Under the pieces are notes generated by a model. It was not told where the DNA came from. It saw only the letters and a program-made list of their open reading frames with translations, and ran no database searches. A DNA stretch of 64,000 bases from Leptobrachium leishanense (Eukaryota > Chordata > Amphibia > Anura > Megophryidae). Below, one piece after another: positions 24,401 to 32,327 of this stretch (the stretch's first letter is position 1; the number at the start of each line of letters is the position of its first letter). The stretch is taken from assembly GCA_009667805.1 (NCBI GenBank), contig CM019070.1:60640735-60704734 (forward strand), in the 5' to 3' direction. The position numbers were made by a program, and so were the translations under genes.

Positions 24401-27400
24401 TCATTTTAATGGGAGGAGGTCAAGTTCAGAGAAGAAAATCCAAACACAAACAGGAGTCACACTTTCCAGTGTTCATACACCCAAATGAGGAGGTCTGAGG
24501 GAAGCTGGCAGTTAAAGCCATGGGATTACCAGCAGGTGTGTGTTAATTTGTCCATAGATTGTCTGCAAGTGAGAGCCCAGGAGCAATGGTCGAAGCAGAG
24601 TTTCCTCCACCTGAGTGCCTGGTTACATTATTATTGTGAAGTCACCCATGTCCATATGGCACCTGGTGCTGAGGTTGATCCAGGAAAGTGAGTGCCAATC
24701 CTGTGATAGATAAATTACTGACCAGGACCTAGATTAGATATCAAGGTCCGAATTGCCAAATTCGTCTAAATATGCTTTATCAATTTGTTGACATATCTTA
24801 GTCCAATAATGTTTGCAGGCATCCAAATAGAAAAGAAGTTGCCAGAAACACAAAGATGAGGTGATAAAAGTCATGTATCCTACCCCAGTGAATATGTGAG
24901 TAATATAAGATAGGCTTGAAACACAATCTGCTCTAAAGAGATTTACTGTGTTTGACTCAAAAGACAAATGTTCAGCAGCACTTTTTAGAAAACTATCAAA
25001 GCAAGTAGACCATGTTGTATGTTTTAATTTATTTAATGTATTCTTCTTTCACAGGAATAGAAAAGTTCAAAGGTCATTACATTCACAGTCGTTTCTATAA
25101 GAAAAGTGATGATTACCATGGAAAAACTGTTCTGGTGGTTGGAATAGGAAATTCTGCTGGAGACATTTCAACAGATATCAGCAGTGCTGCAAAACAGGTT
25201 AATGAACAGCGTTTTCTTTTTTCAGTTACTATACATACTGATGCAGTTTTGGTCTAGGCTGAAGGAAAATGGATATTTTGCTTGTGGAAGTCGCAAAGTG
25301 GCGACGAAACGCGTTGGAATACTGTCCTTATTGCTTTACTGAATAAATTCAAGATTTTAACTGATCCCAGTCATTGAATTATTCTTCTTACCGCGGCAGT
25401 TTTATGGCTCTTCTAATCCCCCATCAGGATCGGTTCCAGAAAAAGCAGTACCGTGGAGGAGGCTTAGTATACTATTGATGTGCCTGTTGAAAACAGATAT
25501 CCCGTGAGCATTATCTTAACAGGGGTTTTAACCATGAATGCTTGTGCAATACTGCTCTATGTATGCTTTTTGTCTTTTGCTTAGAGTGATCCCTGTATAA
25601 TTATTTATTTTAGATTAGGGATCCCAAACTTTGCCCCCCAGATGATTATTGGCTTCATAGATGATCATACAATCATGGGAAGTGTAGTCCAGAAACGTCC
25701 ATGGAGTTGAATTTGAGAGCTGGAACAAGCTTGCCGCTTGGCAAACCAGGCAACCTCTGATGGTCGTACTACAACTGCTTCCTGCCTGGACCTAGTCTAA
25801 AGTTTGGTACAGACCAGAGTTTGTATGATTGTCGGTCTTTGTCAGTATACAGGTGTATGTAAGCTTCAGTGGCTGAACATCTTCCTGTGGTGGTTTGGGA
25901 GTATGTGTAATTTTGAGGATGTAAACTTGAGAGTATGCTGTGAGTGGTGTTTGTGAGTTTGTGTGAGTATTTATGTAGAATTATTGCATAAATATAACAA
26001 TGTATAATTCTCTCTGTTTCAGGTATATGTCAGTACACGACAAGGCTCTTGGGTTCTAAGTCGTGTTTCAAATCATGGGTTTCCAATTGACATGCTGTAT
26101 TCAACACGTTGCTATTTTAGGATTATTAATGCTTTACCCAGGAGTCTGAGAGCTAAAGTGATCGCCAAGCAGATGAACAGCTGGTTTGATCATCAAAATT
26201 ATGGTTTACACCCTAAAGACTGGTAATTACGATTCATTAAGCAGATGATATAATTGGTATTGTCAGAGAGAACTTTGGGAAGAATGTTATATAGGTACAG
26301 AAACCTGAGAACCTCTATAACTAATAGGGTTTCACCAAATGAAAATATGGTTCAGAGCTTTTTGAGGGTGGAGTCTTCATTGTATGCTCAGTCATAAAAT
26401 CACATGTTCTTTAATGATTGAATGTATCTTGGAAACAAAGGAGAAAAAAAATAACATAGCATAACCTAAATATATAAATCCAGTTAGAGAAAGATAATGT
26501 CCAAAAAACAACACACAATGTAAAGCCTAATTTGGCACTTAGAAAAACAGTTTGTGGGTTATTCTGAGCTCACTCATAAGGCACTATGGTTTGAAATACC
26601 TTCAAAACAAATACATCATAATCACAAAATCTATTAATAAGGGGAATGTGTTTATATGCATATTAGTTATGTGGCCCATACCGAGCCCAATGTAGAGCCA
26701 TTTCTTTGGCTCTAATTGGCATGCCGGCTGGTAGTGCTGCAATTAGGCTTCCTGGGCAAAGAGGGTGCCAGTCTGGCAATCTAGCCTTTAAATAGGAAAC
26801 AGGAACAACTGAAAGAGCTCTGTGCCCTGCCGTGGTTTCCATTATACCCCTGGTATACTGTATACTGTATCTGTGATCCTTTGGTTTGACCCCTGGCTAA
26901 GTATTCTTTGTTCTGGTTTCTGCTGGTTTCCCTGTTTGGTCTATATTGATTCTTTGTACTGACCCTGGCTATGGTATCTGGACTTTGGTGTTTCTCTATA
27001 TTCCCTGTATGGTTATTTATTATACTGATTGAGTACCGACCTCTGACTTGCAGGATTATTCAGAGAGGGTTTTTCAGGGTTATTCAGAGAGCACCGAAAT
27101 GCCACTCACATTTCAGTACTCTCCCGTTCCCTGCACTTTGGAGAGTTAAATTCGCAGACCCTGCGGTGAATTCAGCAACAGCGATCGAAACGCTGCGACT
27201 GAACGCATCTGAAAAAATGCCGTAAAACCGCTGAATCGATCTGAAAAAACGCTGAAAAGTCACTGAATGTATCCGACGATTCGCCGCAAACTACAGAATC
27301 GATCTGAAAAAAGCCGATGACCCGCAGAACAGAGTCGAACAGAGCGCCGACCAGCTGCTGGAAAAAGCCGACAAGCTGACGAATGGGTAAACTTTTAAAA

Positions 27401-30400
27401 AGTGTTTGCAAAAAAATTACTGCACAAAAATGCCTGGAAATAATATATAGGGTCCTATGAATAATAATAAAAAGGTCTGTTACAGAAATAAAAACACCAT
27501 TTTTATAAATATCGGAAAACAATTATTTTGCCAAAAAAAAGAATAAATGGTTGAATATTTAATAACAACGGGATTTTCTTTATATTGAAATCTATGGGAT
27601 TCACCTGATTAAACCTGTCTAATGCAACCACAGAAAATCAAGGCATTTCACTGACATTTTGGTGCCCTCTGAATAGATTAACCATTGCTTCTCTATGGGA
27701 ATCTCAATGCCACGAAGAGCACCGTATTTCACTGGCAATTCACCAATATTTGCCAAACTGCTAGCTTTTTGAATAGCTGAATGGCCACGGAATTGCACAG
27801 TATGGGGAAATTCACTGTTCGGTGCAATTCAGTGCCCAGTTCGGCTCACTTTGAATAACCCCACAAGTAATTGTCCTGTGATCTTTCTCTCCTCCCTATA
27901 GGTTCAATATTTCTATCTATTGTCCTTTATACATATTCTCTATTCAGTTTAGAACAGGCTATTCTAAGGACTGGATTGTCGTATTAGGGGCTTCATCACT
28001 TAACTGGGTTTTGTCTGAGTGCTAGGTGACTCACTATCCTGAAATTGGTGTGAGATACATCCACCTTATTACTCCATTTATTGAGAAAACAGTGCTAACT
28101 AGAGTGTATCATCTTTTGGGACATTATCTTTCTCTAATTGATTTTGCAGATTTTGGGTTACGCTATGTTATGCTTTTTCTTTTTTTTCCCCGAGCTAGTG
28201 TTAATTTGAAAAGAACATATGTTATGAAGCACAGTATATATGAAGACTCCACTATCATGAAGCACAAAGCCATATTTTTAATTTGTGATATTCATTTTGT
28301 GTGTTTGGTTGCTGAAACACAACTTTTGAGTGAAGGAAGATTGTAAATGGTGACATTTACATTTCGTCACCTCTTTTTGTGCTTAAACATTTTGTGTTCC
28401 TGTTTGTAATAATCTTTCACGGTCTGCAGGTCTATGATGAAGGAACCCATTGTAAATGATTATCTTCCCAGCAACATCCTATGTGGAGCGGTCAGAGTTA
28501 AGCCAAGCATTAAGAAATTCACTGAGACATCTGTTATTTTTGAGGATGGAACTGAAATAAGCGACTTGGATTTTATTATTTTTGCAACTGGCTATAGCAT
28601 TGCTTTTCCTTTTCTTGATGACTCGGTCATAAAAATGGATGATGAAAACAATGTCCGTCTGTACAAGTACGTATTCCTCCCACACCTTGAGAAACAGACA
28701 CTGGCCTTTCTTGGTGTCCTCCAGCCCTTTGGAGGCGTATTTCCAGTTGTGGAACTTCAATGTCGATGGGCCACAAGAATATTTAATGGTAAGTGAGAAG
28801 CACAGCAGAAAAACATATATAGGATTTCAGATTAGAATTTTAATATAGGACCTTCCACCTATCTTTGTTTGCAGTTAAGTAATGCAACCTAAACCTGAAA
28901 ACCACTGGGTACAGGTGTATGAATGCCTAAATTCCATATTTAGTTGAAGCATTTTAGCAAATAAATTATACATTTATTGGAGAAGTGTAAGGAAGATCTC
29001 CCGAATCCTCCACACACCCAATGGCAGCATCACACAAAAGTTATATGCCTCACAAACAAGCATTTAAAGTATGACCAGACCCTATCCTCAGATTTAGTGA
29101 TAACATGAGTCAGGTGGGTTTCCTCTGACTGGCTGGCAATCAAGGCAGAGGGAGATGCAGAGGTTACACACCTCTAACAGTCTATAGTCCTAGATTAAAG
29201 CAAAATGTTATGCTGCCGCTGCATCAATGCATTTCACCACTTTGCTTTAATCTGGGACTTTGCATTGACTGTTAGAGGTATGAGCCCTTTGTGTCCCTCT
29301 GCCTTGATTGCCGTCACATGAAGAAGAGAGCATAGTCAATTGTCACACCAAGACAGCAGCCATGGGAGACTAATTGAATATTAGAAACATCAACAGTATT
29401 TGGCCAGTCTTTCAGAGGTGCATGCAAGGAGGGAGTTCTCTCTTTGGCATGTTGAGTTTGAGATGATGTGACATCATCTAGGGAATACTGGAAAGACATT
29501 CTGCTTCACAGGAAAAAAAATAGAGCTTACGTTGGATGACAGGCATATTTGGGTGTCATTAGCATAAAAAGGGTACTGAAACCCAAAAGAACTACGGAAC
29601 AGTACAAGAGAGAATGTGTATGTTAGAGTTAGAATGGCAGGGGCGCAAGGATCAACTCGAAGGGAAACTCAAAAGACAGACGTAGAGAATGAAGTACCAC
29701 AGAAAGAGACACTAACAGGGTTATTCAGAGAGAGGTGAAAACCAGGAGAATGACTGGAGAAGTGAAAATTATAGGTCAAAATAGCCATACCAGAAAAATT
29801 CTCCCATTTATCTCACATTCCAAATCGGCTATTTGGTCTAGATTGTTCTCTTCTCCTGCCATTCTCCTGGTCTTCACCTCTGTCTGAATAACCCCCTAAA
29901 TTTGATGTAAGGTAAGAATCAAACCAAGATCGGGAAGTACCTTGGAGGCTATATTAGTGATGAATATCTACAAGAACTTCAATGTTCTTGAACCCAGGAC
30001 ATACTTGAAAACGAGAGAAATCTCAATGTATCCTTCCTGGTAAAATCCTTTATAAATAAATAGGTTGGTCAATAGTGTCAAAGGCAGCAGAGAGGTAAGG
30101 AGAAGGAGACGAAATTAGAAACCATCTGTTGACAGTTATCAGGTCATTTTCTACTTTAGTAAGGACAGTTTCTATGGAGTGATTAGGTTGGAAGACTGAC
30201 TGTAGAAGATCATGCAGAGAATTTGCAAAAGAAAGTTGGTTAAGCATTTGTAGAAAAGTCATTCAAGCAAGTTTGTTAAAAGAAAAAAAAAGAAACAAGA
30301 CAATAATTAAAGGGCAAGGCAGGATGAAGGAGAGTTTTTAAGATGTGAGGGAAAAGGACATTATTGAACAGAGTTAGGAATATGCCAATGGAGAGTACGA

Positions 30401-31831
30401 GATTACATAGAGGTCTTTAAAATTAGGGTTCGAGATGGTGGAAATAAGGTGAAAAGGAACAAAACCTAAAAGGTCAATTAGTGAGACAATGGAAACAATG
30501 GATGCCAGCCACCTCATCTGCTGTTGCAGGAATAAAAATTGCTTAGGGTGACAGATGGAAAGGGAAGACAAGGATAAGAAAAAGAATGCTAAATTATTGA
30601 CCGTAATATTATCCTTTGAATGTTTATGTATTAACGCACATTTCATAAGTAGTTGTTAGGCTGCCTTCGAAAGCTTGACAATGATTGTTACTGTGTGTTC
30701 TAGGTAAAACTCAGTTGCCATCATTGCGAAAAATGGAAGATTGCATTCAGAGAAAACATGACAAACAAATCAAGAGGTAGGCAAGGTTACACGTACGTAC
30801 GATTATGTATAGATTTGGTTAGCAATAAAAGATAAGTGTAGAGATTGAGGAGGTAGTTTGAAGCTAAAACTTACGGTAACTTCTACGTTAGCTTCAAACT
30901 ACTTCTCAATCTTAACATTTTTGTTCTACAGTTTCCAGGTTTACCCCGACACACATTTAGTTAGAAATTGATCTAGCGCTTTCTCCAAATGGACATCCTT
31001 CATTTTGGTTGTTATGCTTACATACAAATTCCGTATTCTAGAATGAAAAAAAAATATAAATTATACATCTACTACTACTACTATAGTGCATAAAGTGTTA
31101 ACAGATTTTACATAGATATAAAAGAGTTGGAAGACCACTTCAAGCTCTTCAAATGATCCAGTTCTTATGTTTTAGCACAAGTAGTGTAAGAAGTAGAAAA
31201 AAATATATAAAAATTTACATTGAAAAATAAATCTACAGACTTCAATATAAAATTCAAAAAGATCCATAATTCATTTAATAAACAAGTTTTGGGTATAATC
31301 AGACTGACTGACACTACTCTCATGGTTGAATCTAGACATTTCTGGGTTCCGGTTAATGAGTATTAGAGAGTTTCTGTGACACAGAAATAGAAAATCTAAA
31401 TATTACTTCCTCTAAGGATTCTATTACAGTAAAATTATCTAATTACATTTTCTATCTACTCGCATAGCTTTACGAAGTGCAGGAACCAGACACTGCAGAT
31501 GCATTTCATTGAGTACATGGATGAGGTTGCTGTGGAAATTGGTGTCCTCCCAAGCATTGCACAACTTTTATTCACTGACACTCGATTGGCATATCACATC
31601 TTCTTTGGACCTTGTACACCTTACCAGTATCGTCTCAAAGGACCTGGAAAATGGACTGGAGCAAGAAAAGCCATTTTGACCCAATGGGATAGGACTCTGA
31701 GTCCTTCCAGAACCCGTTTAATACCCAAAGATCAAGGATCAAAATTTAATTTTAAGAGAAAGTTATGTATGCTTGTATTAGTAATGTTTATCTTCATAGG
31801 TGTTTACTGCATCAGCATGACTTCTGACTAA
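3340..31831 (+). CDS. FMO-A: flavin-containing monooxygenase (gene span, 8 coding exons)
   Basis: Spliced CDS of 1,623 nt (540 aa) in coding exons 3340-3471, 21834-22022, 23143-23305, 25055-25197, 26023-26222, 28430-28788, 30704-30776, 31468-31831. Every intron is GT-AG and the phases (0,0,1,0,2,1,2) close. Seen: FAD-binding GAGCSG at residues 9-14; catalytic-region Asn61 in the TNTSKEM context; FMO-identifying F-x-G-x3-H-x3-Y at 166-176; NADPH-binding GIGNSAGD at 191-198; FATGY at 327-331; hydrophobic C-terminal anchor near 519-535. Family knowledge: an NADPH- and O2-dependent enzyme of the ER membrane that oxygenates N- and S-containing compounds. The C-terminal [23 protein letters not shown] segment is closer to FMO1-4 than to FMO5, but the paralogue is not resolved. 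The usual CTGHH segment reads GNGHF here. An acceptor AG six bases before the ATG implies an unseen non-coding first exon. Confidence 0.95.
3472..3904 (+). other. start of FMO-A intron 2, nothing recognised
   Basis: Ordinary AT-rich intronic sequence after the GTAAGT donor. No repeat termini or coding potential seen. Confidence 0.5.
3905..4080. mobile_element. hAT-type MITE, CAGTGGTTCCC family
   Basis: Perfect inverted ends CAGTGGTTCCCAACCC and GGGTTGGGAACCACTG, 176 bp apart. Related copies with clear 8-bp target duplications occur at 15351 and 41915. The duplication here is imperfect (5 of 8). Confidence 0.7.
4092..4648. mobile_element. mariner-like MITE, TA target duplication
   Basis: Ends CCGTAGATACTCGAGTATA and TATACTCGAGTATCTACAG are inverted, each flanked by TA (4090-4091 and 4649-4650). 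The interior has further subterminal copies of TCGAATATAACGCGA. No transposase. Confidence 0.7.
4827..5935 (-). repeat. 3' LTR of the gypsy element (element orientation)
   Basis: 1,109 bp, same length as the partner LTR. One terminal base differs (AGCACTACA instead of AGCGCTACA). It follows the purine-rich tract on the minus strand. Confidence 0.93.
5936..5949 (-). other. polypurine tract
   Basis: Minus strand AGGAGGGGGAGAG lies immediately before the 3' LTR, where plus-strand DNA synthesis of LTR elements is primed. Confidence 0.85.
6183..8105 (-). pseudogene. pol part 3: integrase and C-terminal tail, broken
   Basis: In the pol frame from 8105: an HHCC zinc-binding domain ([13 protein letters not shown] ... 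CLRC), then the catalytic core with the first two acidic motifs ([16 protein letters not shown]). An in-frame stop at 7254-7256 and frameshifts near 7175, 6932 and 6790 divide the rest, which includes [23 protein letters not shown] and a [14 protein letters not shown] segment of GPY/F type. The tail to 6183 is rich in Glu and Pro. No chromodomain was recognised. Confidence 0.85.
8106..9721 (-). pseudogene. pol part 2: reverse transcriptase and RNase H, broken
   Basis: The reverse transcriptase spans about 9600 to 8760 with [28 protein letters not shown] and the catalytic YLDDIIVFG box. RNase H follows ([39 protein letters not shown]). Breaks seen: a frameshift near 9325-9350 and in-frame stop codons at 8850-8852, 8775-8777 and 8106-8108. 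The enzyme would copy element RNA into DNA, but this copy cannot make it as one product. Confidence 0.88.
10066..10625 (-). pseudogene. pol part 1: aspartic protease region
   Basis: Open frame overlapping the gag stop in the -1 frame. Contains a basic, Pro/Thr-rich linker and then the aspartic protease active-site motif [12 protein letters not shown], which supplies one half of the homodimeric protease site. The overlap arrangement is compatible with -1 ribosomal frameshifting, although no slippery site was verified. The downstream pol is in another frame. Confidence 0.8.
10617..12104 (-). pseudogene. gag of the gypsy element, PNMA-like, broken
   Basis: The likely start is the minus-strand ATG at 12104 ([10 protein letters not shown]). 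Three reading frames carry consecutive parts: 12104 to about 12040, about 12050 to about 11695, and about 11744 to 10617, so two frameshifts disrupt it. The N-terminal part and the capsid part (with [41 protein letters not shown]) have the order and spacing of mammalian PNMA proteins, which are domesticated gypsy gags. A coiled, Glu/Gln-rich segment follows, then a retroviral-type zinc knuckle [14 protein letters not shown] (CX2CX4HX4C) near 10735-10770. It assembles the particle that packages element RNA. The pol frame begins in the -1 frame at the gag stop (TGA at 10617-10619). Confidence 0.85.
12141..12160 (-). other. primer binding site, tRNA-Pro-like
   Basis: Minus strand TGGGGGCTCGTTTCCGGGAT starts 2 nt inside the 5' LTR. 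It matches the complement of a vertebrate tRNA-Pro 3' end (recalled as TGGGGGCTCGTCCGGGAT) except for two extra T residues after CTCG. Confidence 0.75.
12163..13271 (-). repeat. 5' LTR of the gypsy element (element orientation)
   Basis: 1,109 bp, TG...CA bounded. Upstream LTR when read on the minus strand because the primer site and gag follow it. Near-identical to the LTR at 4827-5935. Keeps the intact inverted end AGCGCTACA. Confidence 0.93.
13276..13720. other. intron sequence, nothing recognised
   Basis: AT-rich sequence of FMO-A intron 2 between the gypsy element and the next MITE. No repeat ends or coding signal seen. Confidence 0.5.
13721..14197. mobile_element. MITE, TCAGACG family, copy 1
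   Basis: Inverted ends TTAAGCCTAATGTCAGACGA and TCTGACGCTAGCCTTAA bound 477 bp that are rich in CpG and in GTGCG/CGCAC words. Related copies are at 41312 and 54994. No coding capacity. Confidence 0.65.
14198..15296. other. intron sequence, nothing recognised
   Basis: AT-rich part of FMO-A intron 2. No gene or clear repeat termini. Confidence 0.5.
15297..15635. mobile_element. degraded 177-bp-type MITE hosting a second MITE
   Basis: The sequence on both sides of the 15351 insertion (GGAGAAGAGACCAATCTAGAC and AAATAGCCGATTTGGA...) matches the interior of the intact 177-bp copies at 29718 and 32151. The terminal repeats are decayed. Confidence 0.6.
15351..15532. mobile_element. hAT-type MITE with perfect 8-bp target duplication
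   Basis: 182 bp with ends CAGTGTTTCCC and GGGAAACGCTG, flanked on both sides by ATCTAGAC (15343-15350, 15533-15540). Eight-base duplications and CAG...CTG ends are typical of hAT elements. It is inserted in an older MITE. Confidence 0.85.
15640..16520. other. intron sequence, nothing recognised
   Basis: FMO-A intron 2 upstream of the hAT copy. A few short palindromic words only. Confidence 0.45.
17141..17765. repeat. tandem repeat of about 138 bp inside hAT copy 1
   Basis: Units beginning GCGTCAGTGCACCCAGATAT start near 17141, 17292, 17431, 17569 and 17704, giving periods of 151, 139, 138 and 135 bp. Copy 2 of the transposon has the same unit at about 37086 and 37225 only, so the array expanded in copy 1 or shrank in copy 2. 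Confidence 0.85.
17831..19869 (-). pseudogene. hAT transposase remnant, copy 1
   Basis: Starts at the ATG at 19869 ([13 protein letters not shown]). Recognisable parts in several frames: a Ser/Ala-rich N-terminus (19453-19869), a BED-type zinc finger zone that has lost its first cysteine pair relative to copy 2 (about 18950-19170), the LLDPRYKG segment (18197-18610) and the hAT C-terminal dimerisation region [18 protein letters not shown] (17831-18130). The catalytic middle is deleted, so it cannot be active. Confidence 0.85.
18715..18750. repeat. (GGGA)n microsatellite
   Basis: About eight GGGA units mark the deletion junction of hAT copy 1. Confidence 0.9.
20656..21833. other. end of FMO-A intron 2, nothing recognised
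   Basis: AT-rich intron leading to the polypyrimidine tract and ATATAG acceptor of exon 3. No repeat ends or coding signal recognised. Confidence 0.5.
21834..22022 (+). CDS. FMO-A coding exon 3
   Basis: 189 nt, residues 45-107. Encodes the [18 protein letters not shown] segment with Asn61, expected at the flavin site, and ends in YVYFK. Acceptor ATATAG, donor GTAAAT. It is separated from the start exon by an 18.4-kb intron packed with transposons. Confidence 0.94.
22458..23022. mobile_element. hAT-type MITE rich in TTCGAA words
   Basis: Ends AGAGATGTGCATTCG and AGCCATGCACATACG are partly inverted and the flanks are AATTACT on both sides (22451-22457, 23024-23030). The interior is dominated by ACGAATT/AATTCGT words. 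It occupies half of FMO-A intron 3. Confidence 0.65.
23143..23305 (+). CDS. FMO-A coding exon 4
   Basis: 163 nt, residues 108-162 (last codon split). Reads [12 protein letters not shown]...TGQWDVIT and ends DSFPG, as in FMOs. The segment normally VCTGHH reads VGNGHF, an unusual pair of substitutions. Acceptor TTCCAG, donor GTAACT. Confidence 0.93.
23740..24352. mobile_element. MITE, GGTTATTCA family, truncated copy
   Basis: Right end GAGCACC...CTCTCTGAATAACC at 24352 is intact; the left end is missing. The interior shares ACCCTGCGGTGAATG and GGCAGTTCGCCAA with the copies at 2188 and 27077. Located in FMO-A intron 4. Confidence 0.6.
24353..25054. other. FMO-A intron 4 remainder
   Basis: Contains sequence that looks like an unclassified interspersed repeat at about 24361-24700 (AACAGGAGTCACACTTTCCAG type) and then plain intron before the exon 5 acceptor. 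Confidence 0.4.
25055..25197 (+). CDS. FMO-A coding exon 5
   Basis: 143 nt, residues 162-209. Holds the FMO-identifying sequence [11 protein letters not shown] and the NADPH-binding loop GIGNSAGD. Acceptor TTTCACAG, donor GTTAAT. Confidence 0.95.
25198..26022. other. FMO-A intron 5 with a GACGAAACGCGT repeat fragment
   Basis: At 25285-25380 is GTGGCGACGAAACGCGTTGG followed by a TTCAAGATTTTAACTG tail, a dispersed repeat type I associate with frog genomes. The remainder has no recognised feature. Confidence 0.45.
26023..26222 (+). CDS. FMO-A coding exon 6
   Basis: 200 nt, residues 210-276. Starts [15 protein letters not shown] and ends NYGLHPKD plus two bases of the next codon. Acceptor TGTTTCAG, donor GTAATT. 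The size equals the vertebrate FMO exon 6. Confidence 0.95.
26223..27076. other. FMO-A intron 6, first part
   Basis: Plain intron to about 26690, then an unclassified interspersed repeat (26700-27050) rich in CCTGTTTGGTC and CTGGCTA words. A partial GATTATTCAGAGAGGG terminus at about 27055 precedes the full MITE. Confidence 0.4.
27077..27861. mobile_element. MITE, GGTTATTCA family (785 bp copy)
   Basis: Starts GGGTTATTCAGAGAGCACC and ends CACTTTGAATAACCC. It shares internal words with the 2188-3034 copy. Located in FMO-A intron 6. Confidence 0.65.
28430..28788 (+). CDS. FMO-A coding exon 7
   Basis: 359 nt, residues 276-396; 3 nt longer than the FMO-B equivalent. Contains [29 protein letters not shown] and the conserved FATGY. 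Acceptor TCTGCAG, donor GTAAGT. Confidence 0.95.
28789..29127. other. start of FMO-A intron 7, nothing recognised
   Basis: Plain intron sequence after the exon 7 donor. Confidence 0.5.
29128..29320. mobile_element. fold-back MITE
   Basis: Perfect 19-bp inverted repeat GGCAATCAAGGCAGAGGGA at 29135-29153 and 29294-29312. Pairing continues inward through CCTCTAACAGTC and AGATTAAAGCAAA, giving arms of about 90 nt around a short loop. No duplication established. Confidence 0.7.
29718..29894. mobile_element. 177-bp palindromic MITE, copy 1
   Basis: Starts GGGTTATTCAGAGAGAGGTG and ends CACCTCTGTCTGAATAACCC. Almost wholly palindromic and the same length as the copy at 32151. Located in FMO-A intron 7. 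Confidence 0.75.
29992..30062 (-). repeat. short dispersed repeat, AAGGATTTTACCAGGAAGGATAC type
   Basis: About 70 bp matching, in reverse orientation, the segment at 63021-63092 (ACCAGGAAGGATACATTGAG). It is probably the end of a retroelement; class unknown. Confidence 0.6.
30063..30703. other. rest of FMO-A intron 7, nothing recognised
   Basis: Purine-rich AT-rich intron sequence up to the exon 8 acceptor. Confidence 0.45.
30704..30776 (+). CDS. FMO-A coding exon 8
   Basis: 73 nt, residues 396-420. Encodes the short charged segment beginning [13 protein letters not shown]. Its length is the invariant 73 nt of this FMO exon and it keeps the frame between exons 7 and 9. Acceptor TTCTAG, donor GTAGGC. 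Confidence 0.88.
30842..30912 (+). other. 71-nt hairpin in FMO-A intron 8
   Basis: The arm AGATTGAGGAGGTAGTTTGA (30842 onward, continuing to 30866) pairs with the arm 30889-30912 ending ACTACTTCTCAATCT. Only one bulge and one G-U pair interrupt about 24 pairs, with a 22-nt loop. It has the size of a pre-miRNA but could equally be a tiny MITE. Confidence 0.45.
31468..31831 (+). CDS. FMO-A coding exon 9 (last)
   Basis: 364 nt, residues 420-540 and the TAA stop. Contains [28 protein letters not shown] and ILTQWDRT, then a hydrophobic C-terminal stretch ([15 protein letters not shown]) expected to anchor the enzyme in the ER membrane. Acceptor CGCATAG. Confidence 0.94.
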
Positions 31832-31890
31832 TTGTCTTACAAGGGAAGCTAATAGGTTGTTCATTGCCTATTAGTACACCATAAGTCCCT

Positions 31891-32145
31891 GAGTGTTATT
31901 CAGTAAGCGGTGGTGTTTGCCATAGTTACAAACAAGGGCAGATATCATAATTGTTCCACAAAAATTTTCTGCATTTTAGAAAAGGGGAAATCGAAAAAAC
32001 AGCAGGAGAAGTTTAATTGATGACGATTCTTCTGCCATCATTTAAATTTCTCTTTTTGAAAAGCTTTTGTTTGTTACGGGTACAATGGACAGTATTCACT
32101 GTTATTTGGGATTACAGTAAGCACGGCACTTATTGAATAACACCC
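31891..32145. mobile_element. MITE with GTGTTATTCA ends
   Basis: Inverted ends GTGTTATTCAGTAAG and CTTATTGAATAACAC bound about 255 bp just after the FMO-A stop. It would fall in the 3' UTR or directly downstream. Confidence 0.6.
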
Positions 32146-32150
32146 TATCA

Positions 32151-32327
32151 GGGTTATTCAGAGAGAGGTGAAAATCAGGAGAATGACTGGAGAAGTAAAA
32201 ATTCTAGGTCAAAATAAATTTCTCATTCAAATTCTCCCATTTATCTCACTTTCCAAATCAGCTATTTTGTCTAGATTGTTCTCTTCTCTGCCAATTCTCC
32301 TGGTTTTCACCTCTCTCTGAATAACCC
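32151..32327. mobile_element. 177-bp palindromic MITE, copy 2
   Basis: Starts GGGTTATTCAGAGAGAGGTG and ends with its near-perfect inverse. Inserted five bases after the preceding MITE. Confidence 0.78.

Noticed and set aside
24485..24691. 68-codon frame in FMO-A intron 4
   Set aside because: Lies in an interspersed repeat-like segment and matches no FMO or other family.
27077..27861. Possible coding exon within FMO-A intron 6
   Set aside because: Frames here fall entirely in a MITE and the flanking FMO exons already join in phase.
30842..30912. Possible let-7 homologue
   Set aside because: GAGGTAG appears in the arm but not at the position or context of let-7, and the rest of the mature sequence does not match.
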